From assembly GCF_040196175.1 (NCBI RefSeq), contig NZ_JBEFNF010000002.1, positions 1-64,000 of the forward strand: a stretch of 64,000 bases of DNA, in the 5' to 3' direction. Of this stretch, positions 16,958 through 25,411 are shown in pieces (position 1 is the stretch's first letter; each line of letters begins with the position of its first letter). The position numbers and the translations under genes are program-made. The notes beneath the pieces are model-generated. The model saw only the letters and a list, made by a program, of their open reading frames with translations. It searched no databases and was not told the origin of the DNA. This DNA is from Halospina sp040196175. GTDB taxonomy: Bacteria; Pseudomonadota; Gammaproteobacteria; Pseudomonadales; Oleiphilaceae.

Positions 16958-19630
16958 ATGTCGCCTGTCGATAGTTTCAAGACTGCCCAGACCCTCGAGT
17001 CTGGCGGTAAACAGTACCGGTACTACAGCCTGCCGGAAGCCGAAAAGCACCTCGGTGATCTACAGCAGCTGCCGGTCTCTCTCAAGGTTCTTCTCGAGAA
17101 CATGCTGCGTCACGAGGATAACCAGACCGTGACCAAGGATGATGTCGAAGCCATTGTCGGCTGGCTGAAGAACCGTTCTTCCAGCCGCGAGATCCAGTAC
17201 CGCCCGGCGCGTGTGCTGATGCAGGACTTCACCGGCGTGCCCGGCGTTGTGGACCTTGCCGCCATGCGTGACGCGGTCAAGAAGGCCGGAGACAACCCCG
17301 AGAAGATCAACCCGCTGTCGCCGGTGGACCTGGTCATCGACCACTCCGTCATGGTCGACCAGTACGCCACCTCCGACGCGTTCAAGGCCAATGTCGATAT
17401 CGAGATGACGCGTAACCGCGAGCGCTACGAGTTCCTGCGCTGGGGCCAGGAAGCGTTCGATAACTTCCGGGTGGTACCGCCGGGTACTGGCATCTGTCAC
17501 CAGGTCAATCTTGAGTACCTGGGCAAGGTTGCATGGACCAAGGAGCAGGACGGCGAAACCCAGGTGTACCCGGATACCCTGGTGGGCACCGACTCCCACA
17601 CCACCATGATCAATGCTCTGGGCATCCTGGGCTGGGGTGTCGGCGGCATCGAGGCGGAAGCCGTGATGCTGGGCCAGCCCATCTCCATGCTGATCCCGGA
17701 AGTGGTGGGCTTCCGTCTCACGGGCGCCATGATGGAAGGTGTTACGGCCACGGACCTGGTGCTGACCGTTACGCAGATGCTGCGTGAAAAGGGCGTGGTG
17801 GGCAAGTTCGTCGAATTCTACGGCCCTGGCCTGGACAACCTGCCGCTGGCCGACCGTGCGACCATTTCCAACATGGCGCCGGAATACGGTGCGACCTGTG
17901 GCTTCTTCCCAGTCGACAACGAGACCCTGAATTACCTCAAGCTTTCCGGCCGCAGCGACGAACAGATCAAGCTGGTCGAGGACTACAGCAAGGCTCAGGG
18001 CATGTGGCGCGATTCCAGCAAGCCCGAGCCCAAGTTCTCCGACTCGCTCGAGCTCGACCTGGGTGATGTGAAAGCCTCCCTGGCCGGTCCCAAGCGGCCC
18101 CAGGACCGGGTCGACATGCCGGCCATGAAGAGCACCTTCGAGAAGCTGCTGGATGATGCCGGCGTCCAGCACAAGGACAAGCGCGTTCCGGTCAAGGGCC
18201 AGGACTACGACCTCGGCCACGGCGACGTGGTGATCGCCGCGATCACCTCCTGCACCAACACCTCCAACCCGAGCGTGCTGATGGCGGCTGGTCTGGTGGC
18301 CAAGAAGGCGCGCGAGAAGGGCCTGGATCGCAAGCCCTGGGTTAAATCCTCGCTGGCACCCGGCTCCAAGGTTGTCACTGACTATCTGGATACCGCTGGC
18401 CTCAGCCAAGAGCTGGACGCGCTGGGCTTCAACCTCGTGGGCTACGGGTGCACCACCTGCATTGGCAACTCGGGCCCACTGCCGGACGAAATCGGGGACG
18501 CCATCAACGAAGGTGCCCTGCAGGTTTCTTCTGTGCTGTCGGGTAACCGGAACTTCGAGGGCAGGGTTCACCCGGATGTGAAAGCCAACTGGCTGGCGTC
18601 ACCGCCGCTGGTTGTGGCGTATGCCCTGGCCGGTACCACCCGCGTGGATCTGGTGGATGAGCCGTTGGGCAACGACCAGAGTGGCAAACCGGTCTATCTC
18701 AAGGATATCTGGCCCTCCAATGCCGAGATCGCCCAGGAAGTGTCCAAGGTGGACAACGAGATGTTCCGCAAGGAATATGCCGACGTCTTCAAGGGCGACG
18801 AAGTCTGGCAGGGCATTCCGTTCAGCAAGGACACGACGTACCAGTGGGATGATGAGTCCACTTATGTGAAGAACCCGCCCTTCTTCGAAGGCATCGAGAA
18901 GCCGCTGCAGCCGCCGAAGGACATCGAGGGTGCGAGCATCCTGGCGCTGTTCGGTGACTCCATCACCACGGACCACATCAGTCCGGCCGGCTCCATCAAG
19001 CCGGATTCCCCGGCAGGCAAGTACCTGCAGGAAAAAGGCGTGCATCCCAAGAACTTCAACAGCTACGGCTCGCGCCGTGGTAACCATGAAGTGATGATGC
19101 GCGGCACCTTCGCCAACGTCCGGATCAAAAACGAGATGCTGGACGGCGTCGAGGGCGGCTTCACCAAGTTTGTACCCACCGGCGAGCAGATGGCCATTTA
19201 CGACGCGGCCATGGAGTACCAGAAGCAGGGTACGCCGCTGGTCGTGATCGCTGGCAAGGAATACGGTACTGGTTCCTCCCGTGACTGGGCGGCCAAGGGT
19301 ACCCGCCTGCTGGGTGTCGAGGCTGTTGTTGCCGAGAGCTACGAGCGCATCCACCGTTCCAACCTGGTTGGCATGGGTGTCCTGCCGCTGCAGTTCAAGG
19401 AAGGCGAGAATCGTGAGACGCTGGGCCTGACCGGTGACGAGAAGATCAGCATCAAGGGTCTGGATGAGAATCTGGAGCCGCGCCAGGTGCTGAAGCTCGT
19501 AGCCGAGCGCCCGGATGGTAGCAGCACTGAAACAGAGGTGGTCTGCCGTGTGGATACCGCCAATGAGATGAACTACTACCTTAATGGCGGCATCCTGCAC
19601 TACGTGCTGCGCAACATGATCGCCAAGTGA
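16958..19630 (+). CDS. acnA: Aconitate hydratase A (aconitase)
   Basis: Interconverts citrate and isocitrate via cis-aconitate in the TCA and glyoxylate cycles. The 890-aa length is that of AcnA/IRP1-type enzymes. [4Fe-4S] ligands are C432 (ITSCTNTSNPS), C498 and C501 (GCTTCIGNSG). The start region VGTDSHTTMINALGILGWGVGGIEAE and the C-terminal swivel domain with GKEYGTGSSRDWAAKG (substrate-binding Ser/Arg) are intact. A GGGAGG site lies seven bases before ATG. Codon use is strongly biased, suggesting high expression. It is a single gene closed by a terminator at 19678. Confidence 0.97.
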   Translation: MSPVDSFKTAQTLESGGKQYRYYSLPEAEKHLGDLQQLPVSLKVLLENMLRHEDNQTVTKDDVEAIVGWLKNRSSSREIQYRPARVLMQDFTGVPGVVDLAAMRDAVKKAGDNPEKINPLSPVDLVIDHSVMVDQYATSDAFKANVDIEMTRNRERYEFLRWGQEAFDNFRVVPPGTGICHQVNLEYLGKVAWTKEQDGETQVYPDTLVGTDSHTTMINALGILGWGVGGIEAEAVMLGQPISMLIPEVVGFRLTGAMMEGVTATDLVLTVTQMLREKGVVGKFVEFYGPGLDNLPLADRATISNMAPEYGATCGFFPVDNETLNYLKLSGRSDEQIKLVEDYSKAQGMWRDSSKPEPKFSDSLELDLGDVKASLAGPKRPQDRVDMPAMKSTFEKLLDDAGVQHKDKRVPVKGQDYDLGHGDVVIAAITSCTNTSNPSVLMAAGLVAKKAREKGLDRKPWVKSSLAPGSKVVTDYLDTAGLSQELDALGFNLVGYGCTTCIGNSGPLPDEIGDAINEGALQVSSVLSGNRNFEGRVHPDVKANWLASPPLVVAYALAGTTRVDLVDEPLGNDQSGKPVYLKDIWPSNAEIAQEVSKVDNEMFRKEYADVFKGDEVWQGIPFSKDTTYQWDDESTYVKNPPFFEGIEKPLQPPKDIEGASILALFGDSITTDHISPAGSIKPDSPAGKYLQEKGVHPKNFNSYGSRRGNHEVMMRGTFANVRIKNEMLDGVEGGFTKFVPTGEQMAIYDAAMEYQKQGTPLVVIAGKEYGTGSSRDWAAKGTRLLGVEAVVAESYERIHRSNLVGMGVLPLQFKEGENRETLGLTGDEKISIKGLDENLEPRQVLKLVAERPDGSSTETEVVCRVDTANEMNYYLNGGILHYVLRNMIAK

Positions 19631-19677
19631 TTGATGGCGGTTGATGGGTTAGCCTCTTCGGTGGGCTGACTCGCGGA

Positions 19678-19710
19678 AACGGGTGGCTTTCGGGCCACCC
19701 GTTTTTGTTT
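19678..19710 (+). terminator. Rho-independent terminator of acnA
   Basis: AACGGGTGGC (19678-19687) pairs perfectly with GCCACCCGTT (19694-19703) around a six-base loop, followed by a T-rich tract (TTTTTGTTTG). It lies about 50 bp after the acnA stop. Confidence 0.9.
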
Positions 19711-19768
19711 GTCTCCAGACTGATAATCTTCTTTCAACGCCTCTATAACGCCACAAGGAAATAGACCG

Positions 19769-20086
19769 ATGTCCTTGGAAACCGATGGTATCCCCGAAAA
19801 CGACGACGAACTTCGCGCCAAACTCCACCAGGAAACCGCCCAGATCGGGTGGGTGGAACTGCAGCGGTTCTACGCTCGCGGCAATGTCGTGCGCGTGGCG
19901 CCGGGGCAGGATCTGATCGAGGTTGGGGTTTCACTGGTGCGGGATGACAAGACCCGGTTCCAGCAGTGGATCCAGGACGGGTCCGTGGGTGAGGTTAAGC
20001 CTGATGAGGCTCAGGGTTGGCATGATTCGGATGCGACGGTCTGGGCCCTGGTTGTCGCCCCCTGGGTTCTCGTTCAGCCGGGCTGA
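19769..20086 (+). CDS. DUF2288 family protein
   Basis: A 105-aa soluble protein of the DUF2288 family, recognised by ELRAKLHQETAQIGWVELQRFYARGNVV, the central LIEVGVSLVRDD and the C-terminal VWALVVAPWVLVQ. Function unknown. AAGGAA is ten bases before ATG. Its end overlaps by 13 bp with the end of the convergent TatD gene. Confidence 0.85.
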   Translation: MSLETDGIPENDDELRAKLHQETAQIGWVELQRFYARGNVVRVAPGQDLIEVGVSLVRDDKTRFQQWIQDGSVGEVKPDEAQGWHDSDATVWALVVAPWVLVQPG

Positions 20087-20895
20087 CTGAAAAACACCGC
20101 CTCACTGTTCCGGTAAGCCTGCGCCAGGAAGGCTTCCACTTCCAGCCCCTTGTGCTGGGCAATGAACTCCCCCACGAACGGCAGATAGTAGGGCATGTTC
20201 TCCTTGCCCCGGTACGGCACCGGCGCCAGGAAGGGGGAATCCGTTTCCAGCAGGATCCGTTCCGCCGGCGTCATATCAATGATTTCACGCACGTTCTCCG
20301 CCTTATTGAAGGTGCAGATGCCGTTGAAACCAATGTACCAGCCCTGTTCCAGCGCGTAGCGAGCCAGCTCCGGCCCCGAGCTGAAGCTGTGCACCACGCC
20401 GCGTTGTTTCAGCGATCCCTCGAACTCCTTAAGGATCTCGATGGTGTCCTCGTCCGCCTCGCGGGTGTGAATCACCACCGGCTTGTCCAGCTCCGAGGCC
20501 ATCTGCAGCTGCTTGCGGAAGACCGACTTCTGGGTTTCGCGGTCGCTGAAATCGTAGTGGTAGTCCAATCCGATTTCGCCAATGGCTAGCAGCCGTTTAG
20601 GGCTCGCCGCCATGGCGTCGCGGATAAAGGGATCAAGCCCGTCGTGCCAGTTGTCTGCCTCGTGCGGGTGAATGCCCTGGGTGCCGTAGACGCGTGGATG
20701 GGCGCCAGCTAGGTGCTGTACTGTTTCCAGGTTGCCTGGTGAGACAGTAATCGTGATCAGGCGTTCGATGTTGACCTGTTCAGCTGCCATGACCACGTCC
20801 TCCACCGGTTCACCCTGGAGGTAATCCAGGTGGCAGTGGGTCTCGATGATCGGATGTTCAAAGACCGGGACGGGACGGCGTTTGTGTTTGCTCAT
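20074..20895 (-). CDS. TatD family metal-dependent hydrolase
   Basis: A 273-aa TIM-barrel amidohydrolase of the TatD DNase-like family. Metal ligands: HCHLD (H20, H22), GEIGLDYHY (Glu), VIHTREAD (His), VVHSFSS (His) and LLETDSPFL (Asp). Family members have 3'-5' exonuclease or DNase activity with possible roles in repair or turnover. It starts at ATG 20895 with GGAG ten bases upstream. A short Lys/Arg-rich N-terminal extension (MSKHKRR) precedes the barrel. Confidence 0.92.
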   Translation of the reverse strand: MSKHKRRPVPVFEHPIIETHCHLDYLQGEPVEDVVMAAEQVNIERLITITVSPGNLETVQHLAGAHPRVYGTQGIHPHEADNWHDGLDPFIRDAMAASPKRLLAIGEIGLDYHYDFSDRETQKSVFRKQLQMASELDKPVVIHTREADEDTIEILKEFEGSLKQRGVVHSFSSGPELARYALEQGWYIGFNGICTFNKAENVREIIDMTPAERILLETDSPFLAPVPYRGKENMPYYLPFVGEFIAQHKGLEVEAFLAQAYRNSEAVFFSQPG

Positions 20896-20966
20896 GGGCG
20901 CGCAACTCCACCACGGGTGCCTGTTACAATGGGCCCATATGATAGCGGAACCGGCGAGGTCCTGAC

Positions 20967-21326
20967 ATGGGGCATCTGCTCCTCAATCTGCGTAATGTGC
21001 CCGAGGACGAATACATCGAAGTCAAAGCGCTTCTCGATGAGCACGCCATACCGTATTACGAGACGGAGCCCAGCCGCTGGATGGTTTCATTCGGTGGCAT
21101 CTGGCTTGCGGACGTATCACGGATTGAGGAGGCGGAGCAGCTGCTTGCCGACTACCAGGCCGAGCGCGCCGAGAAGGCCCGAGTGGCCCAAGATGAGGCG
21201 CTTGCGCGCGGGCAGATCGAGACGCCCGGTCAGCGATACCGCCATAACCCCCTGGCCTTCATCGGTGCGTTGATCGGGATTGGCGCGATCCTCTACCTGG
21301 CTCTGGCGCCCTTTTTGACGCTTTAG
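20967..21326 (+). CDS. DUF6164-like small membrane-associated protein
   Basis: A 119-aa protein: an N-terminal alpha/beta part (MGHLLLNLRNVPEDEYIEV) resembling the putative signal-transducing DUF2007-like fold, a charged helical middle (residues 55-90), and one C-terminal transmembrane helix (FIGALIGIGAILYLALAPFLTL). I believe this is the family called DUF6164, of unknown function. It is divergent from tatD, with GAGG close to ATG. Confidence 0.7.
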   Translation: MGHLLLNLRNVPEDEYIEVKALLDEHAIPYYETEPSRWMVSFGGIWLADVSRIEEAEQLLADYQAERAEKARVAQDEALARGQIETPGQRYRHNPLAFIGALIGIGAILYLALAPFLTL

Positions 21327-21420
21327 TCGCAGGCGCCAGCTTATCCGAAAGTATAAGGGCATCCGTGCTGGTTATATATTAACTTTCCCTGTGATCATTT
21401 AATAATGAGACAGGTACAGG

Positions 21421-23058
21421 GTGGCTGGCATGGGGACGCTTCAGAAACAGGTAGTACTGCGGTTCGGCATCGGTATTGGCGCGAGTGTGCTGGTGGCTTT
21501 CGCATGTGGCTTGCTGCCCGTGCCCGAGCTGTTCCGTTTCCTTCTGGCGGGGGTGCTCGGCGCGCTAGCCGCAACTCTTCCACTGATGGCCCTGCTGCAG
21601 CGTTTGCAGGGGGAGGTGAACGCGGATGCCCAGGTGGAGCATCCTCTGTTGCAGGCTGTCATGCCCTCCATTTTCCGCAAGGCACGGACTGGCGAGGCAC
21701 TGGAGCGAACTCTGGTGGAGGGGGCTGACGCTAACGCGGTTTCGGCCGCCCAGGTCTCTCATGCCGCGGACCGCCTGCGCAGTCGCCTCGACCGTCAGGT
21801 GGAGAATACGGACCATATTACGGACTACAGTGGTCGGATCATGGAAACCATCCGCCAGTCTGCAGAACAGGCCTCGGAGGCCGCGGCTGCGGCAAGTCAG
21901 GCTAGTGAGGTCAGTTATCAGGGGCAGGCAGCCCTCAGGGAAGCGATCGAGCAGGTCCGGCGGGTACACGAACAATCCGCGGAAACGGTGTCGCTAATCC
22001 AGGCCCTGAACGACAAGTCTGAAACAATCCAGAGCGTGACCTCCGTGATCGAGGGGATTGCCGAGCAGACCAATCTGCTCGCACTCAACGCGGCTATTGA
22101 GGCCGCCCGCGCTGGTGAACAGGGCCGTGGCTTCGCGGTGGTGGCGGATGAGGTGCGTCAGCTGGCCGGCCGCACTTCTGAGGCGACCCAGGAGGCCTCC
22201 AGTACTCTGGAAGCCATCCAGCAGGACACCGGCCATATCGTTACCCGGGTTAAAGAGCTGGCGAGCAGTGTTGAGAACGGCCTTGCTTCGGTGGAGGCCG
22301 TTGGCGGCCAGCTGGATGAACTCAACGCGGGATCAAGGAAGGTGGAGGAGCAGGTGCGGGGGATTGCCGAAGGCGATCAGCATAACGAGCAGAGCCTGGG
22401 GCAGATGTTCGGCTCCATTGAGAGGCTGCGGGATGAGATGCGCGACAGCGATGAGGCCGTGGCCGGGTTGGCGCAACAGGCCACAACTCTGATGGAGCTG
22501 GCTGAGCAGACCAACGCTGAGTTCGCGCTTTACAGCACCGAAAGCTACCATCGCCGTTTCTATGAGGCTGCCAAAGATGGCACCGCAGCTATCGGGCGCT
22601 GCTTTGAAGAGGCGCTGGCGCGTGGTGAGATCACTCAGGGGGGGCTGTTCAGTGGGGAGCGTACTCCCATCCCGGGGACCGAGCCGCAGAAGTACCACAG
22701 TCCGTTCGACACCTTTACCGACAGGCATCTGCCTGATATCCAAGAGCCTGTGGTGGCATCAATCGAGCCCATCGTCTTTGCCATTACGGCCGCGCCCGAT
22801 GGTTATGTGCCGACTCACAATAACGTCTTTGCCTATGAGCCAACGGGTGATCCCGATGTGGATCTGGTGAAGAGTCGCAGTAAACGTCTTTTCAATGACC
22901 GCACTGGCGCCCGGTGTGGGAGCCATACCCGCGATATGCTTTTGCAGACTTATCGGCGGGATACAGGAGAGGTCATGCACGATCTCTCCGTGCCTGTCTA
23001 CGTGAACGGAGCGCACTGGGGTGGTTTCCGGCTGGGTTATCAGCCCAATGAAAACTGA
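21421..23058 (+). CDS. Methyl-accepting chemotaxis protein with C-terminal sensor-like domain
   Basis: A 545-aa chemoreceptor. Two N-terminal transmembrane helices (about 12-60) are joined by a very short loop, so there is no periplasmic sensor. The signalling domain follows (about 95-370), with hairpin tip GIAEQTNLLALNAAIEAARAG and GFAVVADEVRQLAGRT for CheA/CheW. Residues about 375-545 form a soluble domain ending HDLSVPVYVNGAHWGGFRLGY, resembling a Cache/PAS-like fold, which would sense cytoplasmic ligands or redox state from the C-terminal side. The start may be GTG 21421 or ATG 21430. It is monocistronic. Confidence 0.9.
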   Translation: MAGMGTLQKQVVLRFGIGIGASVLVAFACGLLPVPELFRFLLAGVLGALAATLPLMALLQRLQGEVNADAQVEHPLLQAVMPSIFRKARTGEALERTLVEGADANAVSAAQVSHAADRLRSRLDRQVENTDHITDYSGRIMETIRQSAEQASEAAAAASQASEVSYQGQAALREAIEQVRRVHEQSAETVSLIQALNDKSETIQSVTSVIEGIAEQTNLLALNAAIEAARAGEQGRGFAVVADEVRQLAGRTSEATQEASSTLEAIQQDTGHIVTRVKELASSVENGLASVEAVGGQLDELNAGSRKVEEQVRGIAEGDQHNEQSLGQMFGSIERLRDEMRDSDEAVAGLAQQATTLMELAEQTNAEFALYSTESYHRRFYEAAKDGTAAIGRCFEEALARGEITQGGLFSGERTPIPGTEPQKYHSPFDTFTDRHLPDIQEPVVASIEPIVFAITAAPDGYVPTHNNVFAYEPTGDPDVDLVKSRSKRLFNDRTGARCGSHTRDMLLQTYRRDTGEVMHDLSVPVYVNGAHWGGFRLGYQPNEN

Positions 23059-23243
23059 TCTCTGAGTGGCTCAGAGCCAGCGCGATACTCGCTCGCGGTA
23101 CTGCTGATGATCTGAGCCGTGGACTGTTTCCAGACTTGATTCCTGAGCAGGGCCTGGCGCCTGAGAACCACAATACCCGCCACCAGGCAGATCAGGAGGA
23201 AGTAAATGCCGACAAAACATCGTGTGAACGGTTCAACGTTCAT
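23040..23243 (-). CDS. Possible small single-span membrane protein
   Basis: A 67-aa frame with one strong hydrophobic helix (FVGIYFLLICLVAGIVVLRR, residues 10-29) followed by a positively charged cytosolic tail. AGGAG lies about ten bases before ATG. It fills most of the 340-base stretch between the chemoreceptor and the next gene and overlaps the chemoreceptor end by 19 bp in antisense. No family is recognised; it may be real or fortuitous. Confidence 0.4.
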   Translation of the reverse strand: MNVEPFTRCFVGIYFLLICLVAGIVVLRRQALLRNQVWKQSTAQIISSTASEYRAGSEPLRDQFSLG

Positions 23244-23402
23244 GGCGCTTGTGTCTCCTGTCCGAGATACCTTTTGATGCTAGTCCGAAAAACACCTCGA
23301 TGGTCAGGCAAAGGTTTATAATGGTCTCCAATCCCACCTGTTGCCCGCTAAGGATAACCGTGGCAGCTTCTAGCCCTGCATGCATCCCGGGGAGGTTTCT
23401 TG

Positions 23403-23927
23403 ATGCTCTGTTTTGCCTACGGTTCGAACATGTCCATCCGTCGCCTCCAGGCACGGGTTCCGGAATCGCGCTTGCTCACCGTCGGTTGGCTGCAGAGCCA
23501 CCGTCTGCTGTTCCATAAGCGTAGCCGCGAGGATCACTCGGCTAAGTGTGATGCCTTTCATACGGGTGATCCGAATGATTGGGTGCTGGGCGTGGTCTAC
23601 GACATCCCGGGGCGGGAGAAACCGGTTCTGGATCGCATCGAGGGACTGGGTAATGGCTACGACGAAGCCCTGATACGGCTGCAGGCAACCAATGGGGAGC
23701 CGTTGGAGGCGCGCATGTATGCTGCCACAGATGTGGCGAGCGGGCTGGTGCCTTTCAGCTGGTACCGGGCCCATGTGCTTATTGGTGCCCGTGAGAATGC
23801 TTTCCCGGATGACTATGTGGAGCGCATCCTGCAGACCCCGGTTCAGTCTGATCCAGACTCGGCGCGCCACCATCACGAATTGGCCATCTATCCGCAGCAC
23901 GTTCTCTGCCATGGGGCGGAGATCTAG
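23403..23927 (+). CDS. Gamma-glutamylcyclotransferase family protein
   Basis: A 174-aa protein of the GGCT/AIG2-like fold. The glycine-rich substrate loop LCFAYGSNMS (residues 2-11) is the family signature, and a conserved acidic residue is expected in LDRIEGLGNGYD (residue about 80). Such enzymes release 5-oxoproline from gamma-glutamyl peptides or amines. The C-terminal part (YRAHVLIGARENAFPDDYVERI) matches bacterial members. ATG 23403 has GGGGAGG seven bases upstream. Confidence 0.85.
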   Translation: MLCFAYGSNMSIRRLQARVPESRLLTVGWLQSHRLLFHKRSREDHSAKCDAFHTGDPNDWVLGVVYDIPGREKPVLDRIEGLGNGYDEALIRLQATNGEPLEARMYAATDVASGLVPFSWYRAHVLIGARENAFPDDYVERILQTPVQSDPDSARHHHELAIYPQHVLCHGAEI

Positions 23928-24110
23928 GCCAGCTGTCTCTTCCCCGCACTGACTCAGGGGCGTTGGGCTAACAACTGTACCTGGGCCTGGGTCACACTGC
24001 GCAAGATTTAGCCGCCTCAGTGTCTCGTTGGTGATTTAAGTCAATTTGTGTCTTTGCTGGTTTGGTTAGTCTTTCTGTAGATCGTAAAGTTTTGTCAACA
24101 AGGAGGGGCA

Positions 24111-24869
24111 ATGCCAGATTCAGAGACGACACGCGTAGCACTGGTTACGGGCGGGTACGGTGGACTCGGCACCGCTATCTGCAAGTCGTTCGCGCGCGAT
24201 GGTTATCAGGTGGTGTCGACCTACCGGTCACCAGAGCGCAAAGAGCATGCCCTGGAGTGGCAACGAACCATGGCGTCGGATGGACTCTCCATTGAGTTGG
24301 TCTGTATGGATGTTTCTGACCCCGAAAGCTGCCAGCAAGGAGCCAAAGAGCTGCTTGAGCGTTACGGGCGTCTGGATGTGCTGGTTAACAACGCCGGCAT
24401 CACTCGCGACTCGGTCATGAAGAAAATGACCGTGAAGCAGTGGCACGACGTTATCCACACCAACCTGGACGGTGTTTTCAACGTTACGCATCCGTTTCTC
24501 AACCAGATGCTTGAGCAGGGGTTCGGACGGATTGTGAATATATCCTCGGTCAACGGGCAGAAAGGTCAGTTTGGGCAGGTTAATTATTCCGCCGCCAAGG
24601 CCGGGATCCATGGTTTTACCAAGGCTCTGGCTCAGGAAGTTGCCCGCAAGGGCGTCACCGTGAACACGGTTTCACCCGGCTATGCAGCAACGGATATGGT
24701 CATGTCGGTGCCTGAAGAAGCGCGGGAAAAGATTCTGAGCCAGGTCCCGATCGGGCGGTTGGCGCAGCCTGAGGAAGTTGCTCGGGTCGTCCGTTTCCTG
24801 GCGGACGATGAATCGGCTTTCATAACGGGAGCGGACTATTCGGTCAATGGCGGTATGCACATGCACTGA
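24111..24869 (+). CDS. phaB: Acetoacetyl-CoA reductase
   Basis: NADPH-dependent SDR enzyme making (R)-3-hydroxybutyryl-CoA for polyhydroxybutyrate. The 252-aa protein has TGGYGGLG (residues 13-20), NNAGITRD, Ser in NISSVNGQKGQFGQ and the YxxxK motif in NYSAAKAG, with the PhaB-type C-terminus SAFITGADYSVNGGMHMH. The GQFGQVNYSAAKAG segment and the VNTVSPGYAATDMV segment are typical of PhaB. An AAGGAGG site precedes ATG. It heads the operon phaB-phasin-phaC with 44-bp and 66-bp gaps. Confidence 0.92.
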   Translation: MPDSETTRVALVTGGYGGLGTAICKSFARDGYQVVSTYRSPERKEHALEWQRTMASDGLSIELVCMDVSDPESCQQGAKELLERYGRLDVLVNNAGITRDSVMKKMTVKQWHDVIHTNLDGVFNVTHPFLNQMLEQGFGRIVNISSVNGQKGQFGQVNYSAAKAGIHGFTKALAQEVARKGVTVNTVSPGYAATDMVMSVPEEAREKILSQVPIGRLAQPEEVARVVRFLADDESAFITGADYSVNGGMHMH

Positions 24870-24913
24870 ACCCTTACGTCAGTGGTGTAAGGATGTGAAT
24901 CAAAAGGAGCGTA

Positions 24914-25345
24914 ATGATGTTTGATAACCTCAAGAAAACAGCTGAACCTCTTACCCAGTTCAATAAGCTGACAATGAGCACGGTAGCGAAGGTGGGCGAG
25001 ATGCAGATGGAAGCCCTCCGGGATTTCATGAGCATGGCCGGCCAACAGACGAAGGCTGCGACCCAGATCCGTGACTATGAGGACTTCCAGAAGTACCTCA
25101 GCGACCAGGCTGAGATGTTCAACAACATTGTTGAAAAGGCGAGTGAGAATATGAATGAACTCTCGCGTCTGGCGGATGAATTCCGGGAAGAAGCAACCGA
25201 GGTGTTCCAGGAGGGACAGGAAGAAGACGAAAGTCAGGGGCAGAAGGCATCTCAGGCGAGCAACGCCAGCACTTCCAAGTCGTCGTCCACGGGCGCGAAG
25301 AGCCAGGCAGGAAAGGCGAAAGCGTCTGAACAATCGAGCCAGTAA
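24914..25345 (+). CDS. phaP: Phasin family granule-associated protein
   Basis: A 143-aa amphipathic helical protein coating PHA granules. The N-terminal two-thirds (residues 1-95) match the phasin_2 pattern (PLTQFNKLTMSTVAKVGEMQ, DYEDFQKYLSDQAEMFNN). The tail (about 100-143) is low-complexity, rich in Ser, Ala, Lys and Gln, as in many phasins that interact with DNA or with each other. It lies between phaB and phaC, and AAGGAG precedes the ATG ATG start. Confidence 0.88.
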   Translation: MMFDNLKKTAEPLTQFNKLTMSTVAKVGEMQMEALRDFMSMAGQQTKAATQIRDYEDFQKYLSDQAEMFNNIVEKASENMNELSRLADEFREEATEVFQEGQEEDESQGQKASQASNASTSKSSSTGAKSQAGKAKASEQSSQ

Positions 25346-25411
25346 CAGGAGTGCCATGAGCAGTGCGGTGCGGGAGGCGTCTTTCCGGCGCCGCACTCCC
25401 GAGGGTTGCCC

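Noticed and set aside
17060..18571. Long minus-strand frame (503 codons) opposite acnA, and a 333-codon one at 18599-19600
   Set aside because: They lie wholly within the aconitase gene, are His/Val-rich as expected from the complement of GC-rich biased codons, and match no family.
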